Below are positions 21,187 through 31,076 of a DNA stretch of 64,000 nucleotides, piece after piece. The stretch's first letter is position 1. Each line of letters begins with the position of its first letter. The position numbers were made by a program, and so were the translations under genes. Origin of the DNA: Hyphomicrobium nitrativorans NL23 (GTDB lineage Bacteria > Pseudomonadota > Alphaproteobacteria > Rhizobiales > Hyphomicrobiaceae); NCBI RefSeq assembly GCF_000503895.1, contig NC_022997.1:1136501-1200500 (forward strand), given 5' to 3'. The notes below the pieces were generated by a model. The model saw nothing but the letters and a program-made list of their open reading frames with translations, was not told where the DNA came from and did not search any database.

Positions 21187-21328
21187 GCTTGATCCGGGGC
21201 AGGGCGACCTTTAGATTCAGCTTTGAATTGAAGCGCGAAGGGGCTTTCCGAGGCCCCTCGATGCTCCGTTTGCGGTGGGCGAAGATCGCCGTCCCGGACC
21301 TCCATTCTTTCAAGAAAGCCTGCGGCCT

Positions 21329-22738
21329 GTGACCTACATCTCTACCCGGGGCGAAGCGGCCTCGCTCACTTTCGAGGACGTTCTTCTGCGCGGGCTCGCC
21401 CGGGACGGCGGGCTCTATGTCCCCGAGGTCTGGCCGGTTATTCCGCCCGAGACGATTGCCGCGTTCGCAGGCAAGCCGTTCGCCGAGGTTGCCGCGCATG
21501 TGATCGGTTGTTTCGCGCGAAGCTCGGTGAGCGAGGATGCTCTGCTGGCGATGGCCCGCGATGCCTACGGGCGCTTCGGACATCCGGCCGTGACGCCGCT
21601 CGTGCAGATCGACCGCAACCGCTGGGTGCTCGAACTCTTCCACGGGCCGACGCTCGCCTTCAAGGACGTGGCGATGCAGATGCTCGCGCGGCTGATGGAT
21701 CATGCGCTTGCGGGGCGCAACCAGCGCGCCGTCATCGTGGGCGCGACGTCCGGCGATACGGGCGGAGCTGCGATCGAAGCGTTCCGCGGATCGGAGCGCG
21801 TCGACGTTGTGATCCTGTTCCCCGAGGGGCGGGTGTCGGACGTGCAGCGGCGCATGATGACGACGCCGACCGACGCCAACGTGCACGCGGTTGCGATCGA
21901 GGGCACGTTCGACGATTGCCAGGCGCTGGTGAAGGCGCTGTTCAACGACCTCGCCTTCCGCGACAGCATCAACCTTGCGGGCGTCAATTCGATCAATTGG
22001 GCGCGAATCGTTGCGCAGGTGACCTATTACTTCGTCGCGGGCGTCGCGCTCGGCGCGCCGCATCGGGCGGTGAGCTTTGCCGTGCCAACAGGCAACTTCG
22101 GCGACATCCTCGCCGGGTGGGTTGCAAAGCGCATGGGACTTCCCATCGAACGCCTCACGATTGCATCCAACGAGAACGATATTCTGCCGCGCGCGCACGC
22201 GACGGGCGTCTATGAAATGCAGGGCGTGGTCGAGACGACGTCGCCCTCCATGGATATTCAGATTTCGTCAAACTTCGAGCGGTTCCTGTTCGAGGCCTCC
22301 GGCCGCGATGCGGGCTACATTCGCGGCGTGATGGGCGCGCTTCAGCAGGGCGGCCGTTTCGAGCTTGGCCCGTGCGCCGTGCCGTTCCGCGAGACGTTCG
22401 ACGCTGGGGCTGCGAGCGAAGCCGATGTCGCGGATGCGATCCGGCGCACGAAGGCGGGGAGCGGCTATCTGCTCGATCCTCACACGGCGTGTGGTCTCGT
22501 GGCGCTCGAACGCACGGAGGCGCAATCCGAGGTGCCCGGCATCGTGCTCTCGACGGCGCATCCTGCGAAGTTCCCCGACGCGATGGAGCGCATCATGGGC
22601 GAACGGCCCGGTTTGCCGCAGCGGCTGTCCTCGCTTCTGACCGATCCGGAGCGCTTCCCCGTGCTCGCGAACGACGTCGTGGAGGTGAAGCGTTTCGTAG
22701 CCGAGGCCGCGCGCGCCGCGCCCGAGGGGGTGTCATGA
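21329..22738 (+). CDS. thrC: Threonine synthase
   Basis: A PLP enzyme converting O-phosphohomoserine to threonine. I start at GTG 21329 (VTYISTRGEAASLTFEDVLL), giving 469 residues, the usual alphaproteobacterial length; the in-frame upstream part has no family similarity. The PLP lysine is Lys112 in PTLAFKDVAMQ; SGDTGGAAIEAF binds the cofactor phosphate; FAVPTGNFGDILAG is conserved further on. The stop overlaps the start of the M16 peptidase gene (ATGA). The partner thrB is in the window at 32.3 kb on the other strand, not adjacent. Confidence 0.96.
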   Translation: MTYISTRGEAASLTFEDVLLRGLARDGGLYVPEVWPVIPPETIAAFAGKPFAEVAAHVIGCFARSSVSEDALLAMARDAYGRFGHPAVTPLVQIDRNRWVLELFHGPTLAFKDVAMQMLARLMDHALAGRNQRAVIVGATSGDTGGAAIEAFRGSERVDVVILFPEGRVSDVQRRMMTTPTDANVHAVAIEGTFDDCQALVKALFNDLAFRDSINLAGVNSINWARIVAQVTYYFVAGVALGAPHRAVSFAVPTGNFGDILAGWVAKRMGLPIERLTIASNENDILPRAHATGVYEMQGVVETTSPSMDIQISSNFERFLFEASGRDAGYIRGVMGALQQGGRFELGPCAVPFRETFDAGAASEADVADAIRRTKAGSGYLLDPHTACGLVALERTEAQSEVPGIVLSTAHPAKFPDAMERIMGERPGLPQRLSSLLTDPERFPVLANDVVEVKRFVAEAARAAPEGVS

Positions 22739-24036
22739 GCATGGGGCACGAGATCTCGCGGCTTGCGAACGGTCTCATCGTCATTACGGAGACCATGCCG
22801 CATCTCGAAACGACGTCTCTCGGGGTTTGGGTCGGCGTCGGCGCGCGTCACGAAACGCTCGCCGAAAACGGAATTTCGCATTTCCTCGAACACATGTCGT
22901 TCAAGGGGACGGCGTCGCGTTCGGCGCAGGCCATCGCGGAGGAGATCGAATCCGTCGGCGGCGAACTCAACGCCGCGACGGGCCTCGAAACCACGGCCTA
23001 TTATGCGCGTGTGCTCAAGGGCGACGAAGGGCTCGCGCTCGATCTCCTGGCGGACATTCTGCTCAATTCGAGTTTTGCGCCCGACGAGATGGAGCGGGAG
23101 CGCGGCGTGATCCTGCAGGAGATCGCAGCGACGCAGGACAGCCCGGACGATATCGCGTTCGAGTTGGTGAACGAGGTAGCGTATCCGGATCAGGCCATTG
23201 GGCGCCCGATCCTGGGTCCGGCGGCCAACGTGCGCGGGTTCGCGCCGTCCGATCTCAGTCACTTTCTACGGTCGCATTACCAGCCGAGCAAAATGGTGTT
23301 GGCGGCTGCGGGGGCCGTTCGTCACGACGCCTTCGTCCGCCACGCTGCGGCCCTATTCGGCGGGCTCACTTCGGCAGGAGCCGCCGAGGAGCAGCGGGCG
23401 CTCTATGAGGGGGGCGTCCGCTGGCATCAGAAGCGTTTCGAACAAAGCCATCTCGTGCTTGCGTACGAGGGTCCATCCTACCGTTCCGAGGCCTATTTCA
23501 CGGCTCAGGTTTTCTCCGGCCTTTTCGGAGGGGGGATGTCGTCCCGCCTGTTTCAGGAGGCGCGCGAAAAGCGCGGCCTCTGTTACTCGATCTATTCTTC
23601 CGCGTGGGGCCTCGGCGATACCGGCCTCTTTGCGGTGCACGCAGCGACCGGGACGGAGCTTATGGGCAATCTCATCGACGTGACCGGCGCCGCGCTCGAA
23701 GACGTGGCCCGCAACGGGCCGACGGTTGCGGAGCTGAACCGGGCGAAAGCTCAGCTCAAGGCCGGGCTGCTAATGAGTCTCGAATCATCTTCCGCTCGGG
23801 CGGAGCAAATGGCGCGACACATGCTGGTGCACGGCCGGGTGATCGAGAGCGAGGAGCTGACGGCCAAGGTCAACGCGGTCAGCGTGGAGGATGTCGGCGC
23901 GTTCGCGCAGCGTCTGTTGAAGAGCCGGCCTTCGGTGGCCGTCGTGGGTGCCGGTAAGGCATCGCAGCGTCTTGCGTCCGAGGCTCAGGCGCGGCTGACG
24001 CAAGGATCGGTTGGGCTGGAGGCGAGGAGGGCCTGA
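22735..24036 (+). CDS. M16 family zinc peptidase (processing-peptidase-like)
   Basis: A 433-residue member of the M16B (mitochondrial-processing-peptidase-like) family. The inverted zinc motif HxxEH is HFLEH (His49, Glu52, His53), with the third ligand region ERERGVILQEIAATQD further on. The C-terminal half has FGGGMSSRLFQEAREKRGLCYSIYS, the standard M16 glycine-rich segment. No signal peptide is visible, so a cytoplasmic location is likely. The start ATG overlaps the thrC stop and the stop overlaps the next ATG by one base; thrC-M16-GNAT is a common order in rhizobia. The physiological substrate is unknown. Confidence 0.93.
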   Translation: MSMGHEISRLANGLIVITETMPHLETTSLGVWVGVGARHETLAENGISHFLEHMSFKGTASRSAQAIAEEIESVGGELNAATGLETTAYYARVLKGDEGLALDLLADILLNSSFAPDEMERERGVILQEIAATQDSPDDIAFELVNEVAYPDQAIGRPILGPAANVRGFAPSDLSHFLRSHYQPSKMVLAAAGAVRHDAFVRHAAALFGGLTSAGAAEEQRALYEGGVRWHQKRFEQSHLVLAYEGPSYRSEAYFTAQVFSGLFGGGMSSRLFQEAREKRGLCYSIYSSAWGLGDTGLFAVHAATGTELMGNLIDVTGAALEDVARNGPTVAELNRAKAQLKAGLLMSLESSSARAEQMARHMLVHGRVIESEELTAKVNAVSVEDVGAFAQRLLKSRPSVAVVGAGKASQRLASEAQARLTQGSVGLEARRA

Positions 24037-24635
24037 TGGCATTCCTGAGAGCCGGGCATCCGTCGGAATGGACGGTCCTTCAGGGCCGGGGCGTCTGGTT
24101 GCGTCCGCCTCAGAGCAGCGATTACGGTCCGTGGGCTGAGTTGCGCACGTTGAGCCGCGCGCATCTGACGCCGTGGGAGCCGGCGTGGCCCCGCGACGAT
24201 CTCACGAAAAGTGCCTATCGGCGGCGGCTCAAGTTCTATCAGCGGGAAGCGCGGGACGATCTCGGCTACGCGTTTCTCCTGTTCCAGTCGGAAAGCGACC
24301 GTCTGATCGGCGGCGTGACGCTTTCCAATGTCCGGCGCGGCGTTACGCAATCCGCCATGCTGGGCTACTGGATGGGGCTTCCGTTTGCCGGGCAGGGATT
24401 TATGTCGGCTGCCGTTCGCACGGCGCTTCCTCATGCGTTCGAGACTTTGCGGCTGCACCGGGTGGAAGCTGCCGTGCAGCCCACTAACGATGCGTCGATC
24501 CGCGTGCTGCGCAGTGTCGGATTTATCGAGGAGGGACTTGCGCGGCGTTATCTCAAGATCAACGGCGTGTGGCAGGATCACCTGATGTTCGCCATGCTGG
24601 CCGAGGATTGGATGACGCGGGAGGTCCGGGTTTGA
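24036..24635 (+). CDS. GNAT acetyltransferase, RimJ/RimL-like
   Basis: A 199-residue acetyl-CoA-dependent N-acetyltransferase. Family signs are the N-terminal VWLRPPQSSDYGPWAEL, the beta-4 region MLGYWMGLPFAGQGFMSAAV with the Q/GxGxx pyrophosphate loop, and HRVEAAVQPTNDASIRVL plus VGFIEEGLARRYL, as in RimJ-type proteins that acetylate ribosomal protein N-termini. Whether the substrate is a ribosomal protein is not shown. Coupled to both neighbours: one-base overlap upstream, four-base overlap with the following TTG start. Confidence 0.88.
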   Translation: MAFLRAGHPSEWTVLQGRGVWLRPPQSSDYGPWAELRTLSRAHLTPWEPAWPRDDLTKSAYRRRLKFYQREARDDLGYAFLLFQSESDRLIGGVTLSNVRRGVTQSAMLGYWMGLPFAGQGFMSAAVRTALPHAFETLRLHRVEAAVQPTNDASIRVLRSVGFIEEGLARRYLKINGVWQDHLMFAMLAEDWMTREVRV

Positions 24636-27600
24636 AGGGGTGGCCAAAGCCGACCGGGCGGTGGACGCGGCTCGCGGGGATTGCCCCTCGGATCCTGCCG
24701 CTCGTCGCTTTGGCCGTGATGGCCCTTCTTGCGGCTCCGGGCGCGGCGCTGGCGCTCAGCGCCATCGAGATCGTGCCCGACCAGGGGCGCATCGAGATCA
24801 CGACGCTCGGGGAGCTGTACGAAGGCCGGGGCGACACGCTCCAGGTCGAGACGGCCGCCGGCGCGGATGGCATCGCGGGGCGTATGTCGGTTTCGGCCAC
24901 GACGTCCGGCACCAACCCCAACTGGATCGTGTTCGCGTTGACCAATCCGACCGACAGGCCGGTGGTGCGCTGGCTGACGGCGGAGCGTTATTCTCTCATC
25001 GGCTCGGGGATCGTGTGGCCGGATCTGGACGCGCGGCGTATCGAAGCCGTGACGCCCTCCATGGGCTTCGTGCCGGAGCGGATCGAGAGCGACCGAGCCG
25101 ACATTTTCCGCATTGCGCTCGATCCCGGACAGACGATCACCTACGTCGCGGAAATGAGCACCGAGCGGTTTGCGCGGCTCTATCTCTGGCGGCCGCTCAA
25201 TTACGAAACGACGCTGTCGAACCGGCAGCTCTTCAACGGCGTGATGCTCGGCGTCACCGGCCTGATGGCGATCTTCCTCACGTCCATCTTCGCGGCCAAT
25301 CACAAGCTGATCTTCCCGGCGTCGGCGCTGGTCGCGTGGTGCACGCTTGCCTATCTCTCGGTCCATTTCGGCTTCTTCCATAAGCTATTCCTGCTGAAGC
25401 CGGAGGCGAACGCCGTCTATCGAGCCGCGACGGAAGCCGCGTTGGCGGCGAGCCTCGTCGTGTTCCTGCACGTCTTCCTCAGGCTTGCGCTGTGGCACGG
25501 CCTCGTCCGGATGTTGATTACGGTCTGGCTCGTCGCGCAGTTCTCGCTCATCGCGGTCGCGATCATCGATCCGAGGTTGGCTGCGACGTTTGCGCGGCTT
25601 TCGTTCGCGTTCATCGGTGCGGTCGGTGCGGGGCTCATTCTGTTCCTTGCGTTGCGCGGCCAGGATCGCGCGCTCTCCATCGTTCCCACCTGGATTCTCT
25701 TCCTGGTCTGGATCTTCGGCGCGGCGGTGGCGCTCACGGGACAGCTTTCCGGCGACATGGTCGGGTTCGGGCTGGTGTCGGGACTGGTCCTGGTCCTGCT
25801 TCTCATCGGTTTCACCGTCACGCAGTTCGCGTTCCGCTCGGCCGAGCCGATGTACGGGGCGGCGCCCTCAGAGCTTCAGGCGCGATCGATCGCGGTCGAT
25901 GCGTCGGGGGCTGCCGTGTGGGAATGGAATGCGCGGCGCGACGAAGTGAAGGTGAGCCCCGCGGTGGAAAGCCTGCTCGGGCTTTCACCGGGCGAGCTTT
26001 CGACGCGGACCGACGATTTCACCCGGCATGTTCATCCGGCCGACCGCGAACGTTTCCGGCTTGCATTGTTCACGGTGCAGGAGCGGCGCGACGGCAAGAT
26101 CTGTTGCGACTTCCGCATTCGCCAGGCGGACAACAACTATCGCTGGTTCGAACTGGAAGCGGCCGGCGTGCCGGGGACGGACCCGCGCGCTTTCAAGTGC
26201 ATCGGTCTCTTGCGCGATGTCACCGACAGCAAGCGCGCGCACGAGCGTTTGCTGCACGACGCGGTTCACGACAGTCTGACGGGGCTGCCCAACCGCGAGC
26301 TTCTACTCGACCGGCTCGAAGTCGCGATGCGGCGTGCCAAGTCGGAGGCGCAGATCCGGCCGACCGTGCTCGTGATCGACATCGACAAGTTCACGCACGT
26401 CAACTCCTCGCTGGGGCTTGTGCTCGCGGACAGCCTTCTGCTCACCATCGCGCGGCGGCTGCAACGGCATATCGGCCCCAACGATACGCTGGGGCGTGTC
26501 GCTGGCGGACGCTTCTCGCTATTGCTGCTCGCGGACCAGCCGGTGGCCGAGCTTGCACAACACGCGGAGCGCATTCGTCGTTCGCTCAGGTCGCCGATCA
26601 AGATCGCCGGGCAGGAGGTCGTGCTCACGGGCTCGATCGGGATCGCGGTCTTCGACGGCGAGGAAACGAGCCACCACGATCTGCTCAAGAAGGCCGAGAT
26701 CGCGATGTTCCGAGCAAAGCGCGCCGGGGCAGACCGCATCGAGGTGTTCACGCCCGAAATGCAAGGCGATCAGGACGACCGGCACGCGCTCGAAGTGGAT
26801 CTTCGCCGCGTGCTCGACAAGAATCAGCTTCGCGTCGCCTATCTTCCGATCGTCTATCTCTCGACGGAGGAGCTTGCCGGCTTCGAGGCCGTCGTGCGGT
26901 GGGATCACCCCAAGCTCGGCACCATCGATCCCGTGCAGCACGCCTCGGCCATCGAGGATAGCGATATCGTCGCCAAGATCGGCGCTTACATCCTTCTCCG
27001 GGCGGCGCGCGACGTGGTTGTGTGGCAGAAAGAGCTGCTGCGCACCGATGCGCCGCTGTTCGTGAGCGTGAACGTTTCGTGCCGGCATCTTTTCCGGCAG
27101 GACGTGATCCAGGAGATCCGCCATATCCTCGGCCGAACCGTGGTGCCGAAGGGCTCGATCCGTCTCGAAGTGACGGAGCAGATCGCGCTCGAAAATCCCG
27201 AGCAGTCGACGGAAGTGCTGGAGTGGCTGCGGGGCGCGGGCGCGGAGATCGTGCTCGACGAGTTCGGCACGGGCTATTCGTCGCTGCCTTATCTCGAACG
27301 GCTGCCCTTCGACACCGTGAAGATCGATCAGGCGCTCATGGAGGCCGGCAGCGTCAAGGGCGGCAACGACAGCGCGCTCGTACGTTCGATGGTGGCGCTG
27401 GCGCATGAACTCGGCAAGAAGGTGCTCGCGAAGGGCGTCGAGAACGATACGGAAGTGAGCTTCCTCAGAGGCATCGGTTGCGAGTATGCGCAGGGCGCCT
27501 ATTGCGGCGATGCCATTCCGGAAGGCGATGTCGTCAAGCTGCTCGCGTCGGTCAGGGTCTCCGAGAACAAGCACAAGCCGGTTGGCGTGTTCCGTCCGAA

Positions 27601-28675
27601 AGCGAAGAAGCGGCGCCAGGGCAAGCCGCAGCAGCAGCAGGGTGCGCAGGCGCCGCGCAAGCCGGAGGCCGCAAAGGTGCAGCCCCAGCAGCCGGCCGCA
27701 GGGAACGGCGCGCAAGCAACGGTTGCGGCTGCTTCGCCGGCCAAAGCCAATGGCAACAACGGCGCGATGCAGCCGCCGCCGGGAGCGGGCGCGCTGCCGG
27801 CCGTTGCGACGGCGAGCGCCGTTCCGCCTCTTGCTGCCGGGGGCGTGGCGCATGGAAAGGCCCCTTCGGGACCAGGCCTGTCGCAGCCTGTTCGTCTGAG
27901 GGACGATGGCTTGACGCCAACCATTCCGCTCTCGCGGCGGGGACGCCCGGCCGGCGATCGCGGACAATCGAAACCTGCCGACGTGCCGCCGCCAAACGTG
28001 GCGGCCACCAAGATGATGCCGCCCGGTCCGCCGCCGCCCGCGCCTTCGCATGCTCCTCAATCGGGTTCCGGGCCGGGTGCTTTCGCCGCTGCGCCTCCGC
28101 CGCTGCCCGTGCCGCTGCAACCGGCTAAGACCCGCCTCGTCGACGTGCTGCCCGATGTGCCTCAGAGGGCTGCACCGGAGGTGGGGAGCCGTCCGCCTTC
28201 CAACGCGCCGCCGATGGCCGCGCGTGCGCCACAGACCGGCAACGGCGCGGATGCGCCGCCTCCGACGCGGCGGTCGGATGTGCCGCCGACGCGCCTCAAG
28301 GATTTGCCGCCACCCGTTTCCGCGCCTCCGCCGCCGATGCCTTTCGCGGGCGGGGCGAAGCCCGTGGCCCAATCTGCGCCTTCCTCTCCGCCGCCGATGC
28401 CGGTTTCGGATCTGGCCACGACGCGGCCTATCCTTGTCCAGCCGTCGCCGCCGCCTGTTCCTCCGCCGACGCCATCTCCGATGGCGGCCGCTCCGCCGCT
28501 CCCGCCCCCTGCGGCCGCGCACGCCGTGCCGCCGCGCCAGCCGCCACCTAAGAAGCCGACTATTCAGGGTCCGGCGGTTGCGGCGAAGTCCGGTCGTGCG
28601 GAGCCCGACTTCTCGAACCTGCCGCCGGCAATCGCTGAGAGCTTGGCAAGGCTTGCGGGCGTCGCGCGGAAATAG
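24632..28675 (+). CDS. Membrane protein with degenerate PAS-GGDEF-EAL and Pro-rich tail
   Basis: A 1347-residue protein. I start it at TTG 24632 because GGGAGG (24619-24624) lies seven bases upstream; the start overlaps the previous stop. Order: signal-like helix (LPLVALAVMALLAAPGAALA), a periplasmic region to about residue 200, a block of six or seven helices to about 405, a PAS fold (about 420-540), a GGDEF-like domain (DSLTGLPNRELLLDRLE at about 547) and an EAL-like domain from about 730. The GGDEF signature reads AGGRF (near 624). The EAL motif reads EAV (752-754), DD in the DFG loop is DE (LDEFGTGYSSL), and the conserved EGVE is KGVE. Both catalytic centres look inactive, so it is more likely a c-di-GMP sensor or scaffold than an enzyme. 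Residues from about 985 on are a low-complexity Pro/Ala-rich tail. Confidence 0.85.
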   Translation: MKGWPKPTGRWTRLAGIAPRILPLVALAVMALLAAPGAALALSAIEIVPDQGRIEITTLGELYEGRGDTLQVETAAGADGIAGRMSVSATTSGTNPNWIVFALTNPTDRPVVRWLTAERYSLIGSGIVWPDLDARRIEAVTPSMGFVPERIESDRADIFRIALDPGQTITYVAEMSTERFARLYLWRPLNYETTLSNRQLFNGVMLGVTGLMAIFLTSIFAANHKLIFPASALVAWCTLAYLSVHFGFFHKLFLLKPEANAVYRAATEAALAASLVVFLHVFLRLALWHGLVRMLITVWLVAQFSLIAVAIIDPRLAATFARLSFAFIGAVGAGLILFLALRGQDRALSIVPTWILFLVWIFGAAVALTGQLSGDMVGFGLVSGLVLVLLLIGFTVTQFAFRSAEPMYGAAPSELQARSIAVDASGAAVWEWNARRDEVKVSPAVESLLGLSPGELSTRTDDFTRHVHPADRERFRLALFTVQERRDGKICCDFRIRQADNNYRWFELEAAGVPGTDPRAFKCIGLLRDVTDSKRAHERLLHDAVHDSLTGLPNRELLLDRLEVAMRRAKSEAQIRPTVLVIDIDKFTHVNSSLGLVLADSLLLTIARRLQRHIGPNDTLGRVAGGRFSLLLLADQPVAELAQHAERIRRSLRSPIKIAGQEVVLTGSIGIAVFDGEETSHHDLLKKAEIAMFRAKRAGADRIEVFTPEMQGDQDDRHALEVDLRRVLDKNQLRVAYLPIVYLSTEELAGFEAVVRWDHPKLGTIDPVQHASAIEDSDIVAKIGAYILLRAARDVVVWQKELLRTDAPLFVSVNVSCRHLFRQDVIQEIRHILGRTVVPKGSIRLEVTEQIALENPEQSTEVLEWLRGAGAEIVLDEFGTGYSSLPYLERLPFDTVKIDQALMEAGSVKGGNDSALVRSMVALAHELGKKVLAKGVENDTEVSFLRGIGCEYAQGAYCGDAIPEGDVVKLLASVRVSENKHKPVGVFRPKAKKRRQGKPQQQQGAQAPRKPEAAKVQPQQPAAGNGAQATVAAASPAKANGNNGAMQPPPGAGALPAVATASAVPPLAAGGVAHGKAPSGPGLSQPVRLRDDGLTPTIPLSRRGRPAGDRGQSKPADVPPPNVAATKMMPPGPPPPAPSHAPQSGSGPGAFAAAPPPLPVPLQPAKTRLVDVLPDVPQRAAPEVGSRPPSNAPPMAARAPQTGNGADAPPPTRRSDVPPTRLKDLPPPVSAPPPPMPFAGGAKPVAQSAPSSPPPMPVSDLATTRPILVQPSPPPVPPPTPSPMAAAPPLPPPAAAHAVPPRQPPPKKPTIQGPAVAAKSGRAEPDFSNLPPAIAESLARLAGVARK

Positions 28676-28692
28676 AGACGCGGCGTGAGCGT

Positions 28693-28711
28693 GAAGCGCC
28701 TTCGGTTTTTT
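28693..28711 (+). terminator. Weak terminator after the GGDEF/EAL gene
   Basis: A short GAAG/CTTC stem (28693-28696, 28700-28703) followed by GG and six T (28706-28711), 18 bases after the stop. The stem is very short, so this is tentative. Confidence 0.3.
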
Positions 28712-28726
28712 CGAAATGCCGGACGA

Positions 28727-29335
28727 TCAGGCGTGGCCTGCGTCGCTCACCAGGTGTGAGGGATCGACGCCGATTTTGGCGAGCGCGCGCGTATATTTAC
28801 CCTCCAAGTCGGAGTCGAAGAGAAGGCCGAGATCGGCCGGGCAGTGTAGCCACCCGTTGGCCTGGATCTCGCTTTCAAGCTGACCTGCCGACCAGCCCGC
28901 ATAGCCGAGCGCCAGCATGGCGTGAGACGGGCCTTCCCCGGTCGCGATCGCTTTCAGAATGTCGACCGACGCTGTGAGGCTGATTTCGCGGTCGATGGGT
29001 AGTGTGGAGTCGTTGGCGTGATAGTCCGCCGAATGGAGTACGAACCCGCGCCCTGTTTCGACCGGACCTCCGACGTGAACCTGGCGGTCGAAGATGTCGT
29101 TCGAGATGCCGTCCTCGGTCTCGTGCGTGACGATGCCAAGCCGCTCAAGCAGGTCGGGGAAGCTGATGTGATCGGCGCGATGGTTGACGATAAGCCCCAT
29201 TGCGCCTTCATCGGAGTGGGCACACATGTAGATCACCGAACGGGCGAACCGCCGGTCGGTCATCAGGGGCATTGCGACGAGCAACTGTCCCTTGAGAAAT
29301 GTGTCGTTTCGCTTTTTGCGCCTCGTTCTCATCAT
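28727..29335 (-). CDS. YqgE/AlgH family protein (DUF179)
   Basis: A 202-residue cytoplasmic protein of the UPF0301 family. Conserved blocks are [74 protein letters not shown] and [18 protein letters not shown] basic leader ([11 protein letters not shown]) precedes the usual family start; a downstream start is possible. AlgH influences alginate and other traits in Pseudomonas, but the biochemical role is not known. It diverges from the DsbD-like gene. Confidence 0.92.
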   Translation of the reverse strand: MMRTRRKKRNDTFLKGQLLVAMPLMTDRRFARSVIYMCAHSDEGAMGLIVNHRADHISFPDLLERLGIVTHETEDGISNDIFDRQVHVGGPVETGRGFVLHSADYHANDSTLPIDREISLTASVDILKAIATGEGPSHAMLALGYAGWSAGQLESEIQANGWLHCPADLGLLFDSDLEGKYTRALAKIGVDPSHLVSDAGHA

Positions 29336-29486
29336 GGCGAAAGATTATCCTCCCGAAGCCGCGCATGGGAAGGGGGGCTTGTCGTTCGCAGGCCCTGACG
29401 CCCAAAATTCCGGGACTGCCGCAAATTTTGCGTCGATTGTGTTAGATGAGGGGACAAGCCAGCGTGCCAAGGAAGGTCGATCCTTC

Positions 29487-30374
29487 ATGATGCGTCGAAC
29501 AACTCTCGCTTTTCGTTCTGCCCTTGGGGGCATATTTGCGCTGATCGCCGTGGCTTCAAGCGGGCTCGGATACGCTTTTGCTGCGGCGTCTCCCTGGGCT
29601 GCCGGGCCCAAGGCTCAGGTGCGCCTCGTGAGTGGCGGCAGTGTGGACGCGGATCGCGCGACCCTCGTCGAGGATGGGAAGCGGCTCGCCTTCGTCGAGA
29701 TCCTGCTCGAACCCGGCTGGAAAACGTACTGGCGCACACCCGGCGATGCCGGGGGGTTGCCGCCTGCTTTCGATTGGTCGAAGTCCGCCAATCTCGCGCA
29801 TGCCGAGGTGCTCTACCCTGCGCCCCGGCGTTTCACGGACAGGTCCGGAAACACGATCGGTTATGAAGGCGGTCTCGTGCTGCCCGTGGTGGTGACGCCC
29901 GAACGGCAGAACGAGCCGATCTCGCTCGCCCTCGATTTCCACTACGGCATCTGCAAGGACGTGTGTGTGCCCGTCGATGCCGCGCTTTCGGTCGAGGTCG
30001 GGGCGGGAGAAGCGGATGCGGCGGCGTTGGCTGGGCTTTCCGCGCTTGAGGCGGTTCCCCGCGCGCAGGACAAACTCAGGCCGCTCGATCCTCAGCTCGT
30101 TTCGGCTGCCGGTATCCTCGGCGGGGCGTCTCCGAAGATCACCATCGAGGCGCGTTTCCCAGGTGGATCCGCTGGGGCGGACGTGTTTCTGGAAGCGCCC
30201 GGCAGTCTCTATCTGCCGCTTCCGGCATTGAAGACCACGAAGGCCGACGGCACGCTCGTGTTCGAAGCCGCGCTCGACGCGGACGTGGACGTCGCAGCGC
30301 TCGAAGGAAAAGCGATCACGGTGACGATGGTGAGCGAAACGGGTGCGTCCGTCGGAACGTTTCTCGTCGAGTAG
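29487..30374 (+). CDS. Secreted DsbD-alpha-like (DUF1813-type) protein
   Basis: A 295-residue periplasmic protein related to the N-terminal domain of DsbD/ScsB, without the membrane and thioredoxin parts. AAGGAAGG lies ahead of the tandem ATG (29487/29490). A signal peptide (SALGGIFALIAVASSGLGYAFA) is followed by an immunoglobulin-like domain with LEPGWKTYWRTPGDAGGLPP, YPAPRRF and the paired cysteines of HYGICKDVCVPV. These cysteines are spaced CxxxC as in the DsbD alpha domain, so a thiol-exchange role is likely but the electron donor is not nearby. The frame is open upstream of 29487, without a signal sequence in the right place. The peroxiredoxin gene follows 45 bases later. Confidence 0.82.
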   Translation: MMRRTTLAFRSALGGIFALIAVASSGLGYAFAAASPWAAGPKAQVRLVSGGSVDADRATLVEDGKRLAFVEILLEPGWKTYWRTPGDAGGLPPAFDWSKSANLAHAEVLYPAPRRFTDRSGNTIGYEGGLVLPVVVTPERQNEPISLALDFHYGICKDVCVPVDAALSVEVGAGEADAAALAGLSALEAVPRAQDKLRPLDPQLVSAAGILGGASPKITIEARFPGGSAGADVFLEAPGSLYLPLPALKTTKADGTLVFEAALDADVDVAALEGKAITVTMVSETGASVGTFLVE

Positions 30375-30419
30375 CCCCGTGGACTTGAGAGCCAAAACTG
30401 AAATTCAGGGAGACGATCC

Positions 30420-30902
30420 ATGAGCATTACGGTGGGCGACAAGCTGCCCGAGGCGACGTTCACGGTCATGGACGGCGGGCCGAAGCAGGTTTCGGCCAGC
30501 GACGTGTTCGCGGGTAAGCGGGTTGCCCTCTTTGCGGTGCCGGGTGCCTTTACGCCGACGTGCAGCGAGCATCACCTTCCGGGCTTCATCGGGCACGCCG
30601 CTCAGCTCAAGGCAAAGGGCGTGGATATGGTGGCGTGTACCGCCGTCAACGACGTTTTCGTACTCGATGCGTGGGCAAATGCTCATGGGGTTAACGGTCT
30701 GATTACTATGCTGGCAGACGGAAGCGCGACTTTCGCTAAGGCATTGGGGTTAGACGTCGATCTCGGACCGTTTGGCCTCGGAGTTCGCTCCAAGCGGTAT
30801 GCGATGATCGTCGAGGATGGTGCTGTGAAGTATCTCGCTGTCGAAGACAGTCCGCCCGAACACAGCAAAGCGACGGCGGAAAAGCTGCTCGCGGCGCTCT
30901 AA
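30420..30902 (+). CDS. Peroxiredoxin, Prx5/PMP20-like
   Basis: A 160-residue thiol peroxidase reducing hydroperoxides. The peroxidatic cysteine is in PGAFTPTCSEHHLPGF, the defining Prx5/AhpE-type motif; VGDKLPEATF starts the fold and MIVEDGAVKYLAVED is the usual late strand. A second, resolving cysteine could be the one in VDMVACTAVND. AGGGAG precedes the ATG. It lies near rnhA, as in several rhizobial genomes, and just after a DsbD-like gene, forming a small redox pair. Confidence 0.95.
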   Translation: MSITVGDKLPEATFTVMDGGPKQVSASDVFAGKRVALFAVPGAFTPTCSEHHLPGFIGHAAQLKAKGVDMVACTAVNDVFVLDAWANAHGVNGLITMLADGSATFAKALGLDVDLGPFGLGVRSKRYAMIVEDGAVKYLAVEDSPPEHSKATAEKLLAAL

Positions 30903-31076
30903 GTATTTCCAGAAATCTATACTTTGTAATGACTTGAGTGCGCTTCGCTCATGCTGATTGCGTGCGCGTGGACATATTGCCGCGCGTCGGAAGCGTTTTC
31001 TTGTTTTCGCCAAATACTCATGCGAAGGCGACCCCGTTCAGTACGCATAAGTACGTAGTAAATAGGGGACCTAGAG

